Of a stretch of 19,829 bases of DNA, positions 4,994-13,530 are shown one piece after another. This DNA is from an uncultured Bacilli bacterium. GTDB taxonomy: Bacteria; Bacillota_I; Bacilli_A; RF39; UBA660. Numbering within the stretch: the first letter of the stretch is position 1; each line of letters opens with the position of its first letter. The stretch is from the NCBI GenBank assembly GCA_947631885.1, contig CANRMZ010000007.1:1-19829 (forward strand). The letters are read 5' to 3'. The position numbers and the translations under genes are program-made. A model generated the notes under the pieces. It had not been told where the DNA came from. It was given only the letters and a program-made list of their open reading frames with translations, and searched no databases.

Positions 4994-7453
4994 TTATTCA
5001 TCATCAAAGAAATCATCATAAAATTCATCATCCGTCACTACGTTATCATTTACAATCACACTATCTTTATCAACATTAATTTTGGGTTTAGATATATCAT
5101 CAAGCTTAATTTCTTGAGTTAAATCTAGAGCATCATCCTTTGCTGTTTCTTTTTTTACTTCAGATTGAGCAAAAGTTAAATCTTCATCCTTAACTTCAGG
5201 TTCAAAAATAGTTTTTATTTCAGGTTCAGTCGTTTTTGGCAGTTCCAATTTAGATTCAACATCGGTAATCTTAGTTTTTTCTTGTTCTTGTTTAGCCTTT
5301 TCCGCAGCTTCTTCGGCATCAAGTTGAGCAAGTTTCTTTTCAATATTCTTAACCATATCGTCAATATCTTTATTGGTTAAATTAGCATATGGATTAAAGC
5401 CATTATTTGCAAACGGATTAGTATTAAGTGTGTTATTTGAAGCCGGTGTAGGCACACTTGGAGTTTGAGATGGTTGATTATTAACAAATGGATTATTCAT
5501 CATTGGAGTAGAATTATTATTCATAAATGGATTATTCGCATTAAGCGCCGGATTACTACCCATAAATGGATTTGTTGGATTAGAAGATGGGGTAGAATTT
5601 AAAAAAGGGTTACTCGATGTAGGCTTGGATGGATCAGAAGCAAATGGATTTCGTGGAGGTGTATTTTGCATAAATGGATTATAACCTGGTTGTAGGAAAG
5701 GGTTAGCTCCAGGAGCTTTCATACCTGGATTATTAAGAGCTTGATCTTTCATTTGCTCATTAACAAAAGCCTTAATATCAAATATTTCAATTGGCTCCTT
5801 TTCTCTTGTAGGAAGTGTTGCTTTACCATAATTAGTACCCCAGTCTATTTTAAAGTCTGGTGTAAGTTGAGTTTTAAACGGATTTTTACGCCATCTAATA
5901 ATTATGGCTTGGAATAATTTTAATTTTTGTAGATCTGACACGGTAATAAGTGGTGTTGATGCCGTTTTATCATCTTTTTTAGATTTTACTTCACCACACA
6001 TCTTACTGATTTCTTCCAAAGCTTTAAGTTCAGTAGAAATTAGGTATATTAAGTTACCACAGTTACCTTTAATAACTTGGGCAACTTCTTCTCCATATAC
6101 ATCATTTAATTGGGCAAAGTTTTGGATAATAAAGGTAAATCTTATATCCCTACTACGAGCCGCGGTAACCATGGAGTCAACATCTTTAAGTGGTGGCATG
6201 TTAGGGAACTCATCAAGAATGAAGTTAGTACGATATTCAAGTTTACCACCATTTTTTTGCGCACAATCAATTAAGGTTTCATAACATTGTTTAACAAAGA
6301 TAGTCATAAGACCATGATATGTTTTCTTTTCATCATGAATAATCATGAAAACGGCTGTTTTTTGTTTACCAATATCGCGCATATCAAAGTCAGAATAAGA
6401 AAGCATTTCACTTAAACTTTCTCTAGTTGAGAAAAGTCTTATCTTTTGTCTAAAGGTTGATAAAATACCACCTTTGGTATCGTTGGGAGCATTAATTGTA
6501 TTAGAGGCAAAAATATATGGAGCAGAACTTTCACCTTTTAAATGGAAGTACTCTTTAATATAAGGAGTTGTTCCTCTTCTTTCATCTCCGACTGTTGACA
6601 TTATGTTAATACTATTTAAGTTAACTTCTTTTTCTTTAGCATCCATGAATAAACCTAAAGCAAGACCTGAAAAATAGTCAGCTGCACTCTTTTCCCAGAA
6701 TTCACTATCTTTACCACCATCTTTGTTGTATAAGATGTTAAGAGCAACGTCATCTAGAAGCTCAATACCTTTATCGGTATTACCAGCTTTATAATATTGG
6801 TATGGAAGACTCAAAGGGTTCCAAGCATTACCTTTTTCAGGTTCACGGAAATTAAGAATAATAATTCGATATCCTTGGCTTCTTAAATATTCGCCACAAT
6901 ATTCATATATTTCACCTTTAGGGTCAGTAATAACCATACTTTCACCTTTTTTAGAAAGTAAGTTAACAAGAGGTTTAACGACACACTCTGTTTTACCTGA
7001 ACCAGTAGCTCCGATTACTAGGTTATGATATTCTCCATTATCTACCCAAATCTCATTACCTTTATTGATAAGAGGAATCCCCGCAGCCTCCAAAGTTTTA
7101 TCCGAAGGTACTACTCTGACAATATTCTTATCAGTCTTGATATCTTTTTCACTAGCCCATTTAGAGTAACCATCACTACCCTTATCACCAATATGAATAC
7201 CAAAAGATCCCTTATCTTTATTAAAAATATAAGAAGATACACTTGAGAATATTAATATTAAAACCGCTACAAATAAAGCTAAAGTATAGCCTATATATTC
7301 AAATGAAAAAGCTTTAAAAGGAAGTAAGCCATAAAAGGTTCCATCATTAGAAAAAGACGCAAAATTTAAGACTGCAATTGCGCAAAAATAAAGTAGCAAG
7401 ATACAATATAAACAAAATAGTAATAAATCTTTTTTTGTTACTTTAAAACCCAT
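4994..7453 (-). CDS. VirD4/TraG-type coupling protein with NPF-repeat C-terminal tail
   Basis: T4SS coupling ATPase that selects substrate and passes it to the channel at the inner face of the membrane; 819 residues. Seen: two N-terminal membrane segments (about 10-34, 51-75); Walker A GATGSGKT at 148-155; MVITDPKGEIY at 173-183; Walker B FILDEF at 411-416; RDIRFTFIIQNFAQL at 435-449, the conserved T4CP 'Q' strand. The ATPase core ends near 560, where most TraG proteins end. A ~260-residue extension follows: Pro/Asn-rich with eight NPF motifs (starting at 584, 592, 602, 615, 628, 641, 654, 679) and one NPY (687), then a helix/coiled coil (about 695-730) and an acidic tail ending YDDFFDDE. Five of the NPFs are exactly 13 residues apart. 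AAAGGAG precedes the ATG. It is flanked by terminators and has its own promoter, so it is a separate transcript from the channel operon. Closest known relatives should be the VirD4 of Tn1549/CD1115-like elements. Confidence 0.93.
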   Translation of the reverse strand: MGFKVTKKDLLLFCLYCILLLYFCAIAVLNFASFSNDGTFYGLLPFKAFSFEYIGYTLALFVAVLILIFSSVSSYIFNKDKGSFGIHIGDKGSDGYSKWASEKDIKTDKNIVRVVPSDKTLEAAGIPLINKGNEIWVDNGEYHNLVIGATGSGKTECVVKPLVNLLSKKGESMVITDPKGEIYEYCGEYLRSQGYRIIILNFREPEKGNAWNPLSLPYQYYKAGNTDKGIELLDDVALNILYNKDGGKDSEFWEKSAADYFSGLALGLFMDAKEKEVNLNSINIMSTVGDERRGTTPYIKEYFHLKGESSAPYIFASNTINAPNDTKGGILSTFRQKIRLFSTRESLSEMLSYSDFDMRDIGKQKTAVFMIIHDEKKTYHGLMTIFVKQCYETLIDCAQKNGGKLEYRTNFILDEFPNMPPLKDVDSMVTAARSRDIRFTFIIQNFAQLNDVYGEEVAQVIKGNCGNLIYLISTELKALEEISKMCGEVKSKKDDKTASTPLITVSDLQKLKLFQAIIIRWRKNPFKTQLTPDFKIDWGTNYGKATLPTREKEPIEIFDIKAFVNEQMKDQALNNPGMKAPGANPFLQPGYNPFMQNTPPRNPFASDPSKPTSSNPFLNSTPSSNPTNPFMGSNPALNANNPFMNNNSTPMMNNPFVNNQPSQTPSVPTPASNNTLNTNPFANNGFNPYANLTNKDIDDMVKNIEKKLAQLDAEEAAEKAKQEQEKTKITDVESKLELPKTTEPEIKTIFEPEVKDEDLTFAQSEVKKETAKDDALDLTQEIKLDDISKPKINVDKDSVIVNDNVVTDDEFYDDFFDDE
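5387..5704 (-). repeat. NPF tandem repeat region in virD4
   Basis: Codes for residues 584-689 of the coupling protein. NPF tripeptides begin at 602, 615, 628, 641 and 654, an exact 13-residue (39-base) period, with irregular copies on both sides (584, 592, 679, NPY 687). Most are followed by M/L/V/A and Asn or Gly. At the DNA level the plus strand repeatedly shows AAATGGATT. It looks like expansion by tandem duplication with drift. Confidence 0.85.
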
Positions 7454-7477
7454 GTCTTCTCCTTTAAACTCTTTCTT

Positions 7478-7483
7478 ATTATA
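7478..7483 (-). promoter_or_regulatory. Probable virD4 promoter -10 box
   Basis: TATAAT on the minus strand, 25 bases from the virD4 ATG, directly downstream of the terminator of the previous operon. The -35 is poor: TTGTAG lies 20 bases upstream, longer than ideal. Confidence 0.45.
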
Positions 7484-7517
7484 CTACAATTATCGTGATA
7501 CTACTACAAAAAGAAAC

Positions 7518-7539
7518 AAAAAAAGCCATAAAAATGGCT
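7518..7539 (-). terminator. Intrinsic terminator of the T4SS channel operon
   Basis: Stem AGCCAT (7524-7529) / ATGGCT (7534-7539) with an AAAA loop, followed on the minus strand by a run of seven T. It begins 2 bases after the stop of the VirB8-like gene, separating the channel operon from virD4. Confidence 0.75.
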
Positions 7540-7541
7540 CG

Positions 7542-8522
7542 TTAAAGTGTAACTTTAAAATTCATTATAGATTCTTCATTGAAAATAATTTCTTTATCAT
7601 TATTCATGATAATCGAATACATTCTATGACCATTATCTCCCTTAGTACCATAGCTTTGAATTCTTGAAGTTATTCCACTATAAACATTTTCCAAATCATC
7701 AGAGAAGTTCTCAAGTTTTGGGTATTTAGCTTTTGTTTCATCAGATAACATATCATATGCTTTAGCAGTATTTAAATAAAGCATATTTTGAAAATATCTT
7801 ATATAGTTAATACTTATTATTTCATCATTATATGTTTGTTCATTATAATCATTATTTTCATTTCTTGTTAGCCTCTTAGCAGTATTAATATTATAACCTT
7901 GAGCAAACTCATATAAATCGCCTTCGTTAGCAATTGGGACTATGCTAAAGCAGTCATTATTAAAGTCAATTATTACTAAAATACTTACATTTTCAGCTTC
8001 AGATAATATTTCAGAAGCAAAATTATAATTTTGAAGTTCTCCCCTAACAAAATAATATCTAACCCCATTTTGGCCTTTACGATACATTTCTTTAGAATAG
8101 AAAGTTATCTCATCATATTTACTATTTACATACTGAGTTAAATTATCTACTGTTATATTATTCTTTTCAATATAGTCGGCATCAAAAACATTGATAATAC
8201 TCTTACTATTTCGATTAGCTACTAAACTATAAAACATATTTAGAATGTTGTTAACATTGAAAAATTCTGTATAGTCAGTAACCTCTGCTAGAGGAATTTT
8301 TTCATGAGGATCTACAGGCAAACTTGTGATTTCGCCAATCGGTTTTGAGCCACCATTTCCTTGATTAGTAGTCGTATTTTTATTAGTGTTACTATTTTCA
8401 GTACTACTATTTCCTAAGCCAAATCCTTCATTCTTAGAAATATTAAAATAAGCAAAAACCAAAACTCCAAGTAGAATAGCTATTACTGCTAAAACAGCAA
8501 TATATACTTTATCGTTTCGCAT
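7542..8522 (-). CDS. VirB8/TcpC-like T4SS membrane protein with two predicted NTF2-like domains
   Basis: 326 residues: short cytoplasmic N-terminus, one membrane segment (about 7-27), a Ser/Asn/Thr/Gly-rich linker (35-60), then an extracytoplasmic region. Two halves each begin with an Asn/Tyr-rich helix and end in beta strands: about 85-195 (FFNVNNILNMFYSLVANRN... ILVIIDFNNDCFSIVPI) and 235-326 (ISINYIRYFQNMLYLNTAKAYDML... IIFNEESIMNFKVTL). The pattern 'N-Y-x-x-Y-F-x-x-x-L-x-x-x-x-x-x-A-Y-x-x-L' is typical of NTF2-like folds, and VirB8/TcpC proteins of Gram-positive conjugation systems have this topology and tandem domains. Role inferred: scaffold linking the membrane complex to the wall side. 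Ribosome binding site AAGGAGG overlaps the stop of the hydrolase gene; last gene of the operon. No direct sequence identity to TcpC is claimed. Confidence 0.65.
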   Translation of the reverse strand: MRNDKVYIAVLAVIAILLGVLVFAYFNISKNEGFGLGNSSTENSNTNKNTTTNQGNGGSKPIGEITSLPVDPHEKIPLAEVTDYTEFFNVNNILNMFYSLVANRNSKSIINVFDADYIEKNNITVDNLTQYVNSKYDEITFYSKEMYRKGQNGVRYYFVRGELQNYNFASEILSEAENVSILVIIDFNNDCFSIVPIANEGDLYEFAQGYNINTAKRLTRNENNDYNEQTYNDEIISINYIRYFQNMLYLNTAKAYDMLSDETKAKYPKLENFSDDLENVYSGITSRIQSYGTKGDNGHRMYSIIMNNDKEIIFNEESIMNFKVTL

Positions 8523-8531
8523 AAATCCTCC

Positions 8532-11138
8532 TTATCTACATCCATTATTAACATAATTTAAATATGATGCACTATATGAATTAGCTCTTTGTGGACATCC
8601 TACATACTTATTCGCAGGGCTTTCAAAGTGAATACAGAAATAAGATGTCATACTATTAGCACTATTATTCGATAATAAATAATTATATACTCCTTTATAA
8701 GAATTTTTAAGTTCATATATTAAATAATCAATTTGACATTCAACCGTATTTAATCTACTGCCACAATAATTTCGCAAATTAGTATATCTACCATTATGCC
8801 ATTGACATAATCCATAACTTGTACCATGGTCACCTAAAGCTGTTAGTTTAAAGTTACTTTCACGATACATATTCGACATTATTGCCGCAACTGCATTATT
8901 AGAAAATCCCGCATTTTTTAAGGTTAAACATACTGATTGAGTATTATTTGATCCTTGAACACCAACAACGCTTGTTATTTCTTTAGGTCTTTGATTTTGA
9001 GCACTAACATATTCTGTCGGATTAGTTGTTTGACCATCTATTCTGATTTCAAAATGTAGGTGATTACCTGTTGATGCTCCAGTTGTACCAACTTTACCAA
9101 TGATTTGCCCCTGTCTTACGGTATCTCCTACTTTAACAAGTATACCACCATTCATCATATGAGCATACCTTGATGAGGTACCATCACCATGGTTTATTTC
9201 AACATAATTACCATAACTACTATTATAGGTAGCTATTGTTACCGTACCTGATCGGGTAGCAATTATTGGGGTACCTTGTGATGCAGGTATATCGATTCCG
9301 GAGTGGAACGATTGTTTTCCACTTATAGGATGGATTCTTGATCCATATGGTGATGATATACTCGTCCATGATGTTGTACCACTATAAAGGCCTGAACTAT
9401 CTTGACTGCCACCAATTGGCCACCAATAATTATTACTGCTACCATAACTATAAGACATTACAGCGCTTTTTAAATCATATATTTTATAATTATTATAATC
9501 ACTAATTTCTTTAATAATTGTATCGTATTTTTTGTTATTCTTAGCTTTAGTAACCATATTTTGTTTAATTGTTTGATTATATGGTGGATTATCAAAATTA
9601 TAACTAGTTAAAACTCCATCAAATGTATTAGGAACTAAAATTAAATATGCTGTATTGGCATAGGCTTCCGTTAAAGCCATTAAAACATCGCCACTTGCTG
9701 GAGGTATTGAACTTGTAACGCTACCTTGTAAAGTACCATTATAAGAACTTATTAAGTATGTTATTAAGCCATTGCTAGAGACAATATCACAACCATTTGT
9801 AATATCACAATATGGAACACCTTTGTCACCACTTTGAATTTCTATATTTTTAGTAGTACTATCATACTTACCAATATTAAGAGCTAAAGCCTTAAAAACG
9901 ACCATATTCGAAGAGAATAGTTCTACCATTTGTTCTCTAGTCAAACCTGACAAACTATTATATAGTTCCGCATAAGCTGCACCTTTTATTAAATCTTCAA
10001 GCATCAATTCCTGAATTTGTACCCGATCTTGTTCATTAGTATAAGAATTAGTTAAAGTAACATTTGTTTTTGTAAAATCATATCTATCATCCAGGTTAGA
10101 AGTCATTGAATCATAGTTTTCAAGTACCCCGCCTTCTCCTAAAAGCAATGCCATAAGTAAAATAAATAATAAAGCTAATAACCCAGCTGCAAGTAAAATG
10201 ACAACAAGTGTGGGATTACTTCTGAGGAAGTTAATTAAACGGCCCTTTTTCTTTTCTTTTTCTTTCTTCTCTTTCTTTTTTTGAACAGCTTCGCTTACTC
10301 GGTTAGCTGCTTGTTTTTTATTATCAGATGGCGCTTTTTGCTTGCCACCTGTATCAGGGCTAACAGTATCACCAGTTTTTGCTGCAGTATCTTCAGGAGC
10401 ACCAGCATTAGGTGTTTGCCTATTACCGCCCATCCTAGGACTTCTTGCCGTAGTACTGGTAGCACTCGAAGTTGCATTTGCAGCCTCAGTGCTAGCTTGA
10501 GCTCCAGCCTTAGCAGCACCAGTTGCTTGCGTAGCAGCTTTAGTAGCAGAAGAGGCATTACCGCCAATCATACTTAAAGCACTATCAGCAGCATCTAAAG
10601 CACCAGAGTCATCAGCCTCATTAAGTTTATTTTGAACTTGGCGAGCTAAAGGATTTGAATCCATTACTTTAGCTGATGTATCCGCGATTTTATCATATAC
10701 CGGATCCAAAACGCCAGAATTATTGGCTGTATCAGCAATCGCTTCTCCTGCCGGTCCACCAAAATAAGTAGCCACTCCTTTAACAGCTGTCTTGGCTACT
10801 TTTTTATTTGTTTGCTTAGCTTTTTCTGTAGCTTCAGCATATTTTTCTTTAGTTAATTGTTCCCAACTTGGGGATTCTTCTTGTACTTCGGTGATTTCTT
10901 CCTCTTCAACTTCTATAGAATCATCATCCAGAGTACTACCATTTGCTCTATAGGGTGAGTTATCGTCGATAATTCTCGTTGAAGAAGGAACTCCTTTGCC
11001 TCTTTTTGGGGATTTAATTTGAACTTCAACATCAATAGTTGGTGAGCTTGAATCAGGGTTTCTTAAATCTTTTTTAGGTTGATTTATCCCCACATTTGCA
11101 GTATTTTGCTGTACTTCTTGCCCATTTTTAGGATTCAA
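8532..11138 (-). CDS. Membrane-anchored double peptidoglycan hydrolase: M23 peptidase plus phage-tail-type lysozyme
   Basis: Opens the cell wall for the T4SS, as VirB1-type or Tn916 Orf14-type proteins do. 868 residues. Order: disordered, acidic N-terminus (1-95); Ala-rich helical region (about 96-230); Pro/Gly/Lys linker ending in a Lys/Glu block (286-300); one membrane segment (309-334), lysines inside; a ~230-residue extracytoplasmic part of unknown fold; M23 endopeptidase (about 595-712) with zinc ligands H612 and D616 in HSGID and H695 in HLHFE, plus H660 in YAHM; and a phage-tail lysozyme domain (about 733-868) with E760 in MYRESNF and GTSYGLCQW. Both active sites look intact. The start is TTG: an in-frame TGA lies two codons upstream and the next ATG is at residue 159, while GGTGG is nine bases before the TTG. 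An ATG in another frame seven bases upstream is better placed for AAGG but stops after five codons. Long cytoplasmic N-terminal domain is unusual for such hydrolases. Confidence 0.9.
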   Translation of the reverse strand: MNPKNGQEVQQNTANVGINQPKKDLRNPDSSSPTIDVEVQIKSPKRGKGVPSSTRIIDDNSPYRANGSTLDDDSIEVEEEEITEVQEESPSWEQLTKEKYAEATEKAKQTNKKVAKTAVKGVATYFGGPAGEAIADTANNSGVLDPVYDKIADTSAKVMDSNPLARQVQNKLNEADDSGALDAADSALSMIGGNASSATKAATQATGAAKAGAQASTEAANATSSATSTTARSPRMGGNRQTPNAGAPEDTAAKTGDTVSPDTGGKQKAPSDNKKQAANRVSEAVQKKKEKKEKEKKKGRLINFLRSNPTLVVILLAAGLLALLFILLMALLLGEGGVLENYDSMTSNLDDRYDFTKTNVTLTNSYTNEQDRVQIQELMLEDLIKGAAYAELYNSLSGLTREQMVELFSSNMVVFKALALNIGKYDSTTKNIEIQSGDKGVPYCDITNGCDIVSSNGLITYLISSYNGTLQGSVTSSIPPASGDVLMALTEAYANTAYLILVPNTFDGVLTSYNFDNPPYNQTIKQNMVTKAKNNKKYDTIIKEISDYNNYKIYDLKSAVMSYSYGSSNNYWWPIGGSQDSSGLYSGTTSWTSISSPYGSRIHPISGKQSFHSGIDIPASQGTPIIATRSGTVTIATYNSSYGNYVEINHGDGTSSRYAHMMNGGILVKVGDTVRQGQIIGKVGTTGASTGNHLHFEIRIDGQTTNPTEYVSAQNQRPKEITSVVGVQGSNNTQSVCLTLKNAGFSNNAVAAIMSNMYRESNFKLTALGDHGTSYGLCQWHNGRYTNLRNYCGSRLNTVECQIDYLIYELKNSYKGVYNYLLSNNSANSMTSYFCIHFESPANKYVGCPQRANSYSASYLNYVNNGCR

Positions 11139-11168
11139 AACTCATCACCACCTTACTAATTCAAATTA

Positions 11169-12962
11169 TTATAGTCCTCCACCACTACCAAGTGAATCTA
11201 ATTCTTCTTGGGTAGCTACAACCCTCATATTCATTCTTCGGTTACCACATATAAATAAGGCATCTCCTTGATTATAGTATTTAATAGCTTCTTTTTCATT
11301 ATCATTTAAATCAACAAGTTTAGATAAATCTTCAACTGCTTGTTTACGAAGACCCATTACTAAATAATAAGAAGCATTATCGAATATAGCCTTACCATGC
11401 ATTATTAGATTCGGAGCTGCGAAGTCTGTAGGTTGTTGAGTTATTATAATAGTACCAGTATTGTACTTACGAGATCTTCTTTGGATTTGAGCTAAGAATT
11501 CAGCACCAAGTTCATTATGATTAGATAATAGAACATGGGCTTCATCAACCATCATGACAGTATTAATGTCTTTATCCAAACATAAGCCCCATGCATATTT
11601 TAATATATTAAAGAATAAAGCATTCTTAATATTTTCATCACTATTCATAAGTTCTCTTATATTAAATACAATAAAATCACTATCTATTTGAAGAGTAGTC
11701 TTACCTGTGAAATAATATCTTAATTCTTTTACTAAAGGTCTTATCTTAAGTTCTAGTCTTTCCATGATATCTCTTTCATGAGTAGCATTTGTCATAGATA
11801 ATAGTCTTCCCTTGATAGTAGCATATACATCATCAAATGTAGGGAAATCAGCACTAGTAAGTTTAGTAAAGTCTGTATTAAAATCTATTTTAAATCTCTT
11901 ATAAGTATCTTGTAACACTTCAGAGAATAAAGTAAGAACATCTTCTTCAATCGAAGGATTATAGTATTTCATAAAAGCTTTAACTTGTTGTAATGCTCTA
12001 GTTAAAACAGTATAACCAAGGCCTTGCGAAATTTCTTCATCATCACTATCACTTACGATTTCAAGAGGGTTAATCATACCAAACTCTCCACCTTTACCAA
12101 GGCTTAAGAAATCTCCATGAACGAAGTTAACTAAATCTTCAAGTTCACCTTCAGGGTCGATACATACACATTTTAGACCATTTCTAAGATGCGTTCTAAG
12201 CATTAATTTGGCTGCGGTTGATTTACCTGATCCAGATGTACCAAGAATAATCATATTGGCATTATTACGGTTATTTTCCTTCTTTTCTTGATATAAGAAT
12301 TGGTTAAATAAAACAACACCGCCAGATGCATCAATACCAAGAAGAGTACCATTACCTGGGTCTTTTATACTATCAAATACAAATGGATACATACCTGCTA
12401 AAGTAACAGATGGAAGTGGAATACCTACTCTATCTTCAATATCTTGGGCAGGGAATATAGGAATAATACTCTTTAAGGCTTTTTCTTGTTCAAACATTAA
12501 AGATACGCCTCTCATTCCTAAGGCATCCAAGTAATTTCTAACTTGCATCTTTCTAAGTTCTAGTTCTTCTTTATTATCACCAGAAATCATAATGTGCATT
12601 TGAAAATCAAAGATTCTTGCTTGAGTTGAAGCTAAGAATGATATAAATTGCTCTAGAGATTCATAGTCTTGTCTTATTTTTTCTTGGGTTGTTTGATCTT
12701 TTTCAGATTGATATCTAGACTTTAAATCGGCAATTTCTTTATTAAGCATTTTCTTAAGTATCTCAAATGAAATAGGAATATGTTTAATAGCAAGTCTTAC
12801 ACCTTCCATATTAGTAATACCTGCTAAATAACCAGGGAATATATTTCTTGGATAAGATACAATTGTCATAATTGTATAATAGGTTCCTCCAAGCATAAAC
12901 TCGGTAGGTTTAAAGTACATTCCTTTTGGAGCTACTTCACTTTTTATTTGATCATTTGCCAT
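11169..12962 (-). CDS. VirB4-like T4SS ATPase, main part (split gene)
   Basis: Motor ATPase of the T4SS, on the cytoplasmic side of the channel; 597 residues. Middle CagE/TrbE-type region (about 15-200) with the family pattern GTYYTIMTIVSYPRNIFPGYL. RecA-like domain: Walker A GTSGSGKST at 241-249; CVCIDPEGELEDL at 265-277; Walker B VMMVDEAH at 469-476 (D473, E474); RRSRKYNTGTIIITQQ at 495-510. It lacks the ~190-residue N-terminal domain of normal VirB4 proteins, which is supplied by the gene directly upstream: 188 + 597 = 785 residues, close to a full VirB4. Start ATG is 1 base after that gene's stop. Nearest known type: the VirB4 of Tn1549/CD1110-like elements. Confidence 0.93.
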   Translation of the reverse strand: MANDQIKSEVAPKGMYFKPTEFMLGGTYYTIMTIVSYPRNIFPGYLAGITNMEGVRLAIKHIPISFEILKKMLNKEIADLKSRYQSEKDQTTQEKIRQDYESLEQFISFLASTQARIFDFQMHIMISGDNKEELELRKMQVRNYLDALGMRGVSLMFEQEKALKSIIPIFPAQDIEDRVGIPLPSVTLAGMYPFVFDSIKDPGNGTLLGIDASGGVVLFNQFLYQEKKENNRNNANMIILGTSGSGKSTAAKLMLRTHLRNGLKCVCIDPEGELEDLVNFVHGDFLSLGKGGEFGMINPLEIVSDSDDEEISQGLGYTVLTRALQQVKAFMKYYNPSIEEDVLTLFSEVLQDTYKRFKIDFNTDFTKLTSADFPTFDDVYATIKGRLLSMTNATHERDIMERLELKIRPLVKELRYYFTGKTTLQIDSDFIVFNIRELMNSDENIKNALFFNILKYAWGLCLDKDINTVMMVDEAHVLLSNHNELGAEFLAQIQRRSRKYNTGTIIITQQPTDFAAPNLIMHGKAIFDNASYYLVMGLRKQAVEDLSKLVDLNDNEKEAIKYYNQGDALFICGNRRMNMRVVATQEELDSLGSGGGL

Positions 12963-12963
12963 A

Positions 12964-13530
12964 TTACATCACCGCCCCAAACTCTGTATTTTGTCCATCA
13001 TTTAGATAGTTATCTAAAATCATTCTTAAATCACTGTTACTTGTTTGTGTAGATTGTAATCCTGCGCTTGCAAGACCACTTATTAAATTGTGTATCTTCT
13101 TTTGAACAAGTTCCATTCTTTTTTCTTTAAATAAAATATAATATTCCGTATCCACAACACTATATTGTCTAGACATAAACATATTAGCTTTATTAATATC
13201 TTGCATAATAAGCTTTCTCATTGCAGCATTTTGGATTTGATTATATTGTACTTGAAGAGTTGCAAGGTAAACATCAATATCAACAGGTCTATCTGCTATT
13301 AAAAGCCAGAATTCAAAATCAATAGTATTATAAAAATTTGCAAGTTCATATAAGATATTATTTTGTGAATTTTGGTCCAAGATAAAGATATTACGAGGAC
13401 TAATTTTTACTCCTGTAACGTAGTACTTATCATCGGTATAAATCATACCATTGGCTATATCTCTTATAGGTAGCCAATCTTCAGCATATTTTGAACCACT
13501 ATTTTGATTATTATTTGTTGTTTGGGTCAT
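12964..13530 (-). CDS. VirB4 N-terminal domain encoded as a separate gene
   Basis: 188 residues, no membrane segment. YAEDWLPIRDIANGMIYTDDKYYVTGVKISPRNIFIL (15-51) is the typical opening of Gram-positive VirB4/TraE ATPases ('...W.PI.di.dG.i...dg.yv..l.V...N..'), and the middle holds a FEFWLLIADRPVDIDVYL strand and a long helical YYILFKEKRMELVQKKIHNLI stretch. No P-loop. It overlaps the prgI end by 20 bases and has no clear ribosome binding site, so it is likely translated by reinitiation or coupling. Its stop is 1 base from the ATG of the ATPase part. The cut falls at a domain border and the junction is clean, so I read it as a true split, not a frameshift. Confidence 0.85.
   Translation of the reverse strand: MTQTTNNNQNSGSKYAEDWLPIRDIANGMIYTDDKYYVTGVKISPRNIFILDQNSQNNILYELANFYNTIDFEFWLLIADRPVDIDVYLATLQVQYNQIQNAAMRKLIMQDINKANMFMSRQYSVVDTEYYILFKEKRMELVQKKIHNLISGLASAGLQSTQTSNSDLRMILDNYLNDGQNTEFGAVM

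Noticed and set aside
5486..5650. CRISPR array in the repeated AAATGGATT region
   Set aside because: The repeats are short, diverged and in frame with period 39, coding for NPF units of VirD4; there are no spacers and no cas genes.
5904..6284. 126-codon plus-strand ORF inside virD4
   Set aside because: Antisense to the conserved ATPase core, with no ribosome binding site and no recognisable domain; the other short plus-strand ORFs at 7025, 7452, 13883, 14417, 14844, 15696 and 17265 fail in the same way.
10281..10577. Overlapping ORFs on both strands within the hydrolase gene (98 and 90 codons)
   Set aside because: They are shadows of the Ala/Thr-rich part of the M23/lysozyme gene: no ribosome binding site, low-complexity products, and the real frame is continuous across them.
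12963..12963. Frameshift between the two VirB4 halves
   Set aside because: The stop and ATG are cleanly 1 base apart, the cut is at a domain border, and neither side shows lost or out-of-frame conserved sequence.
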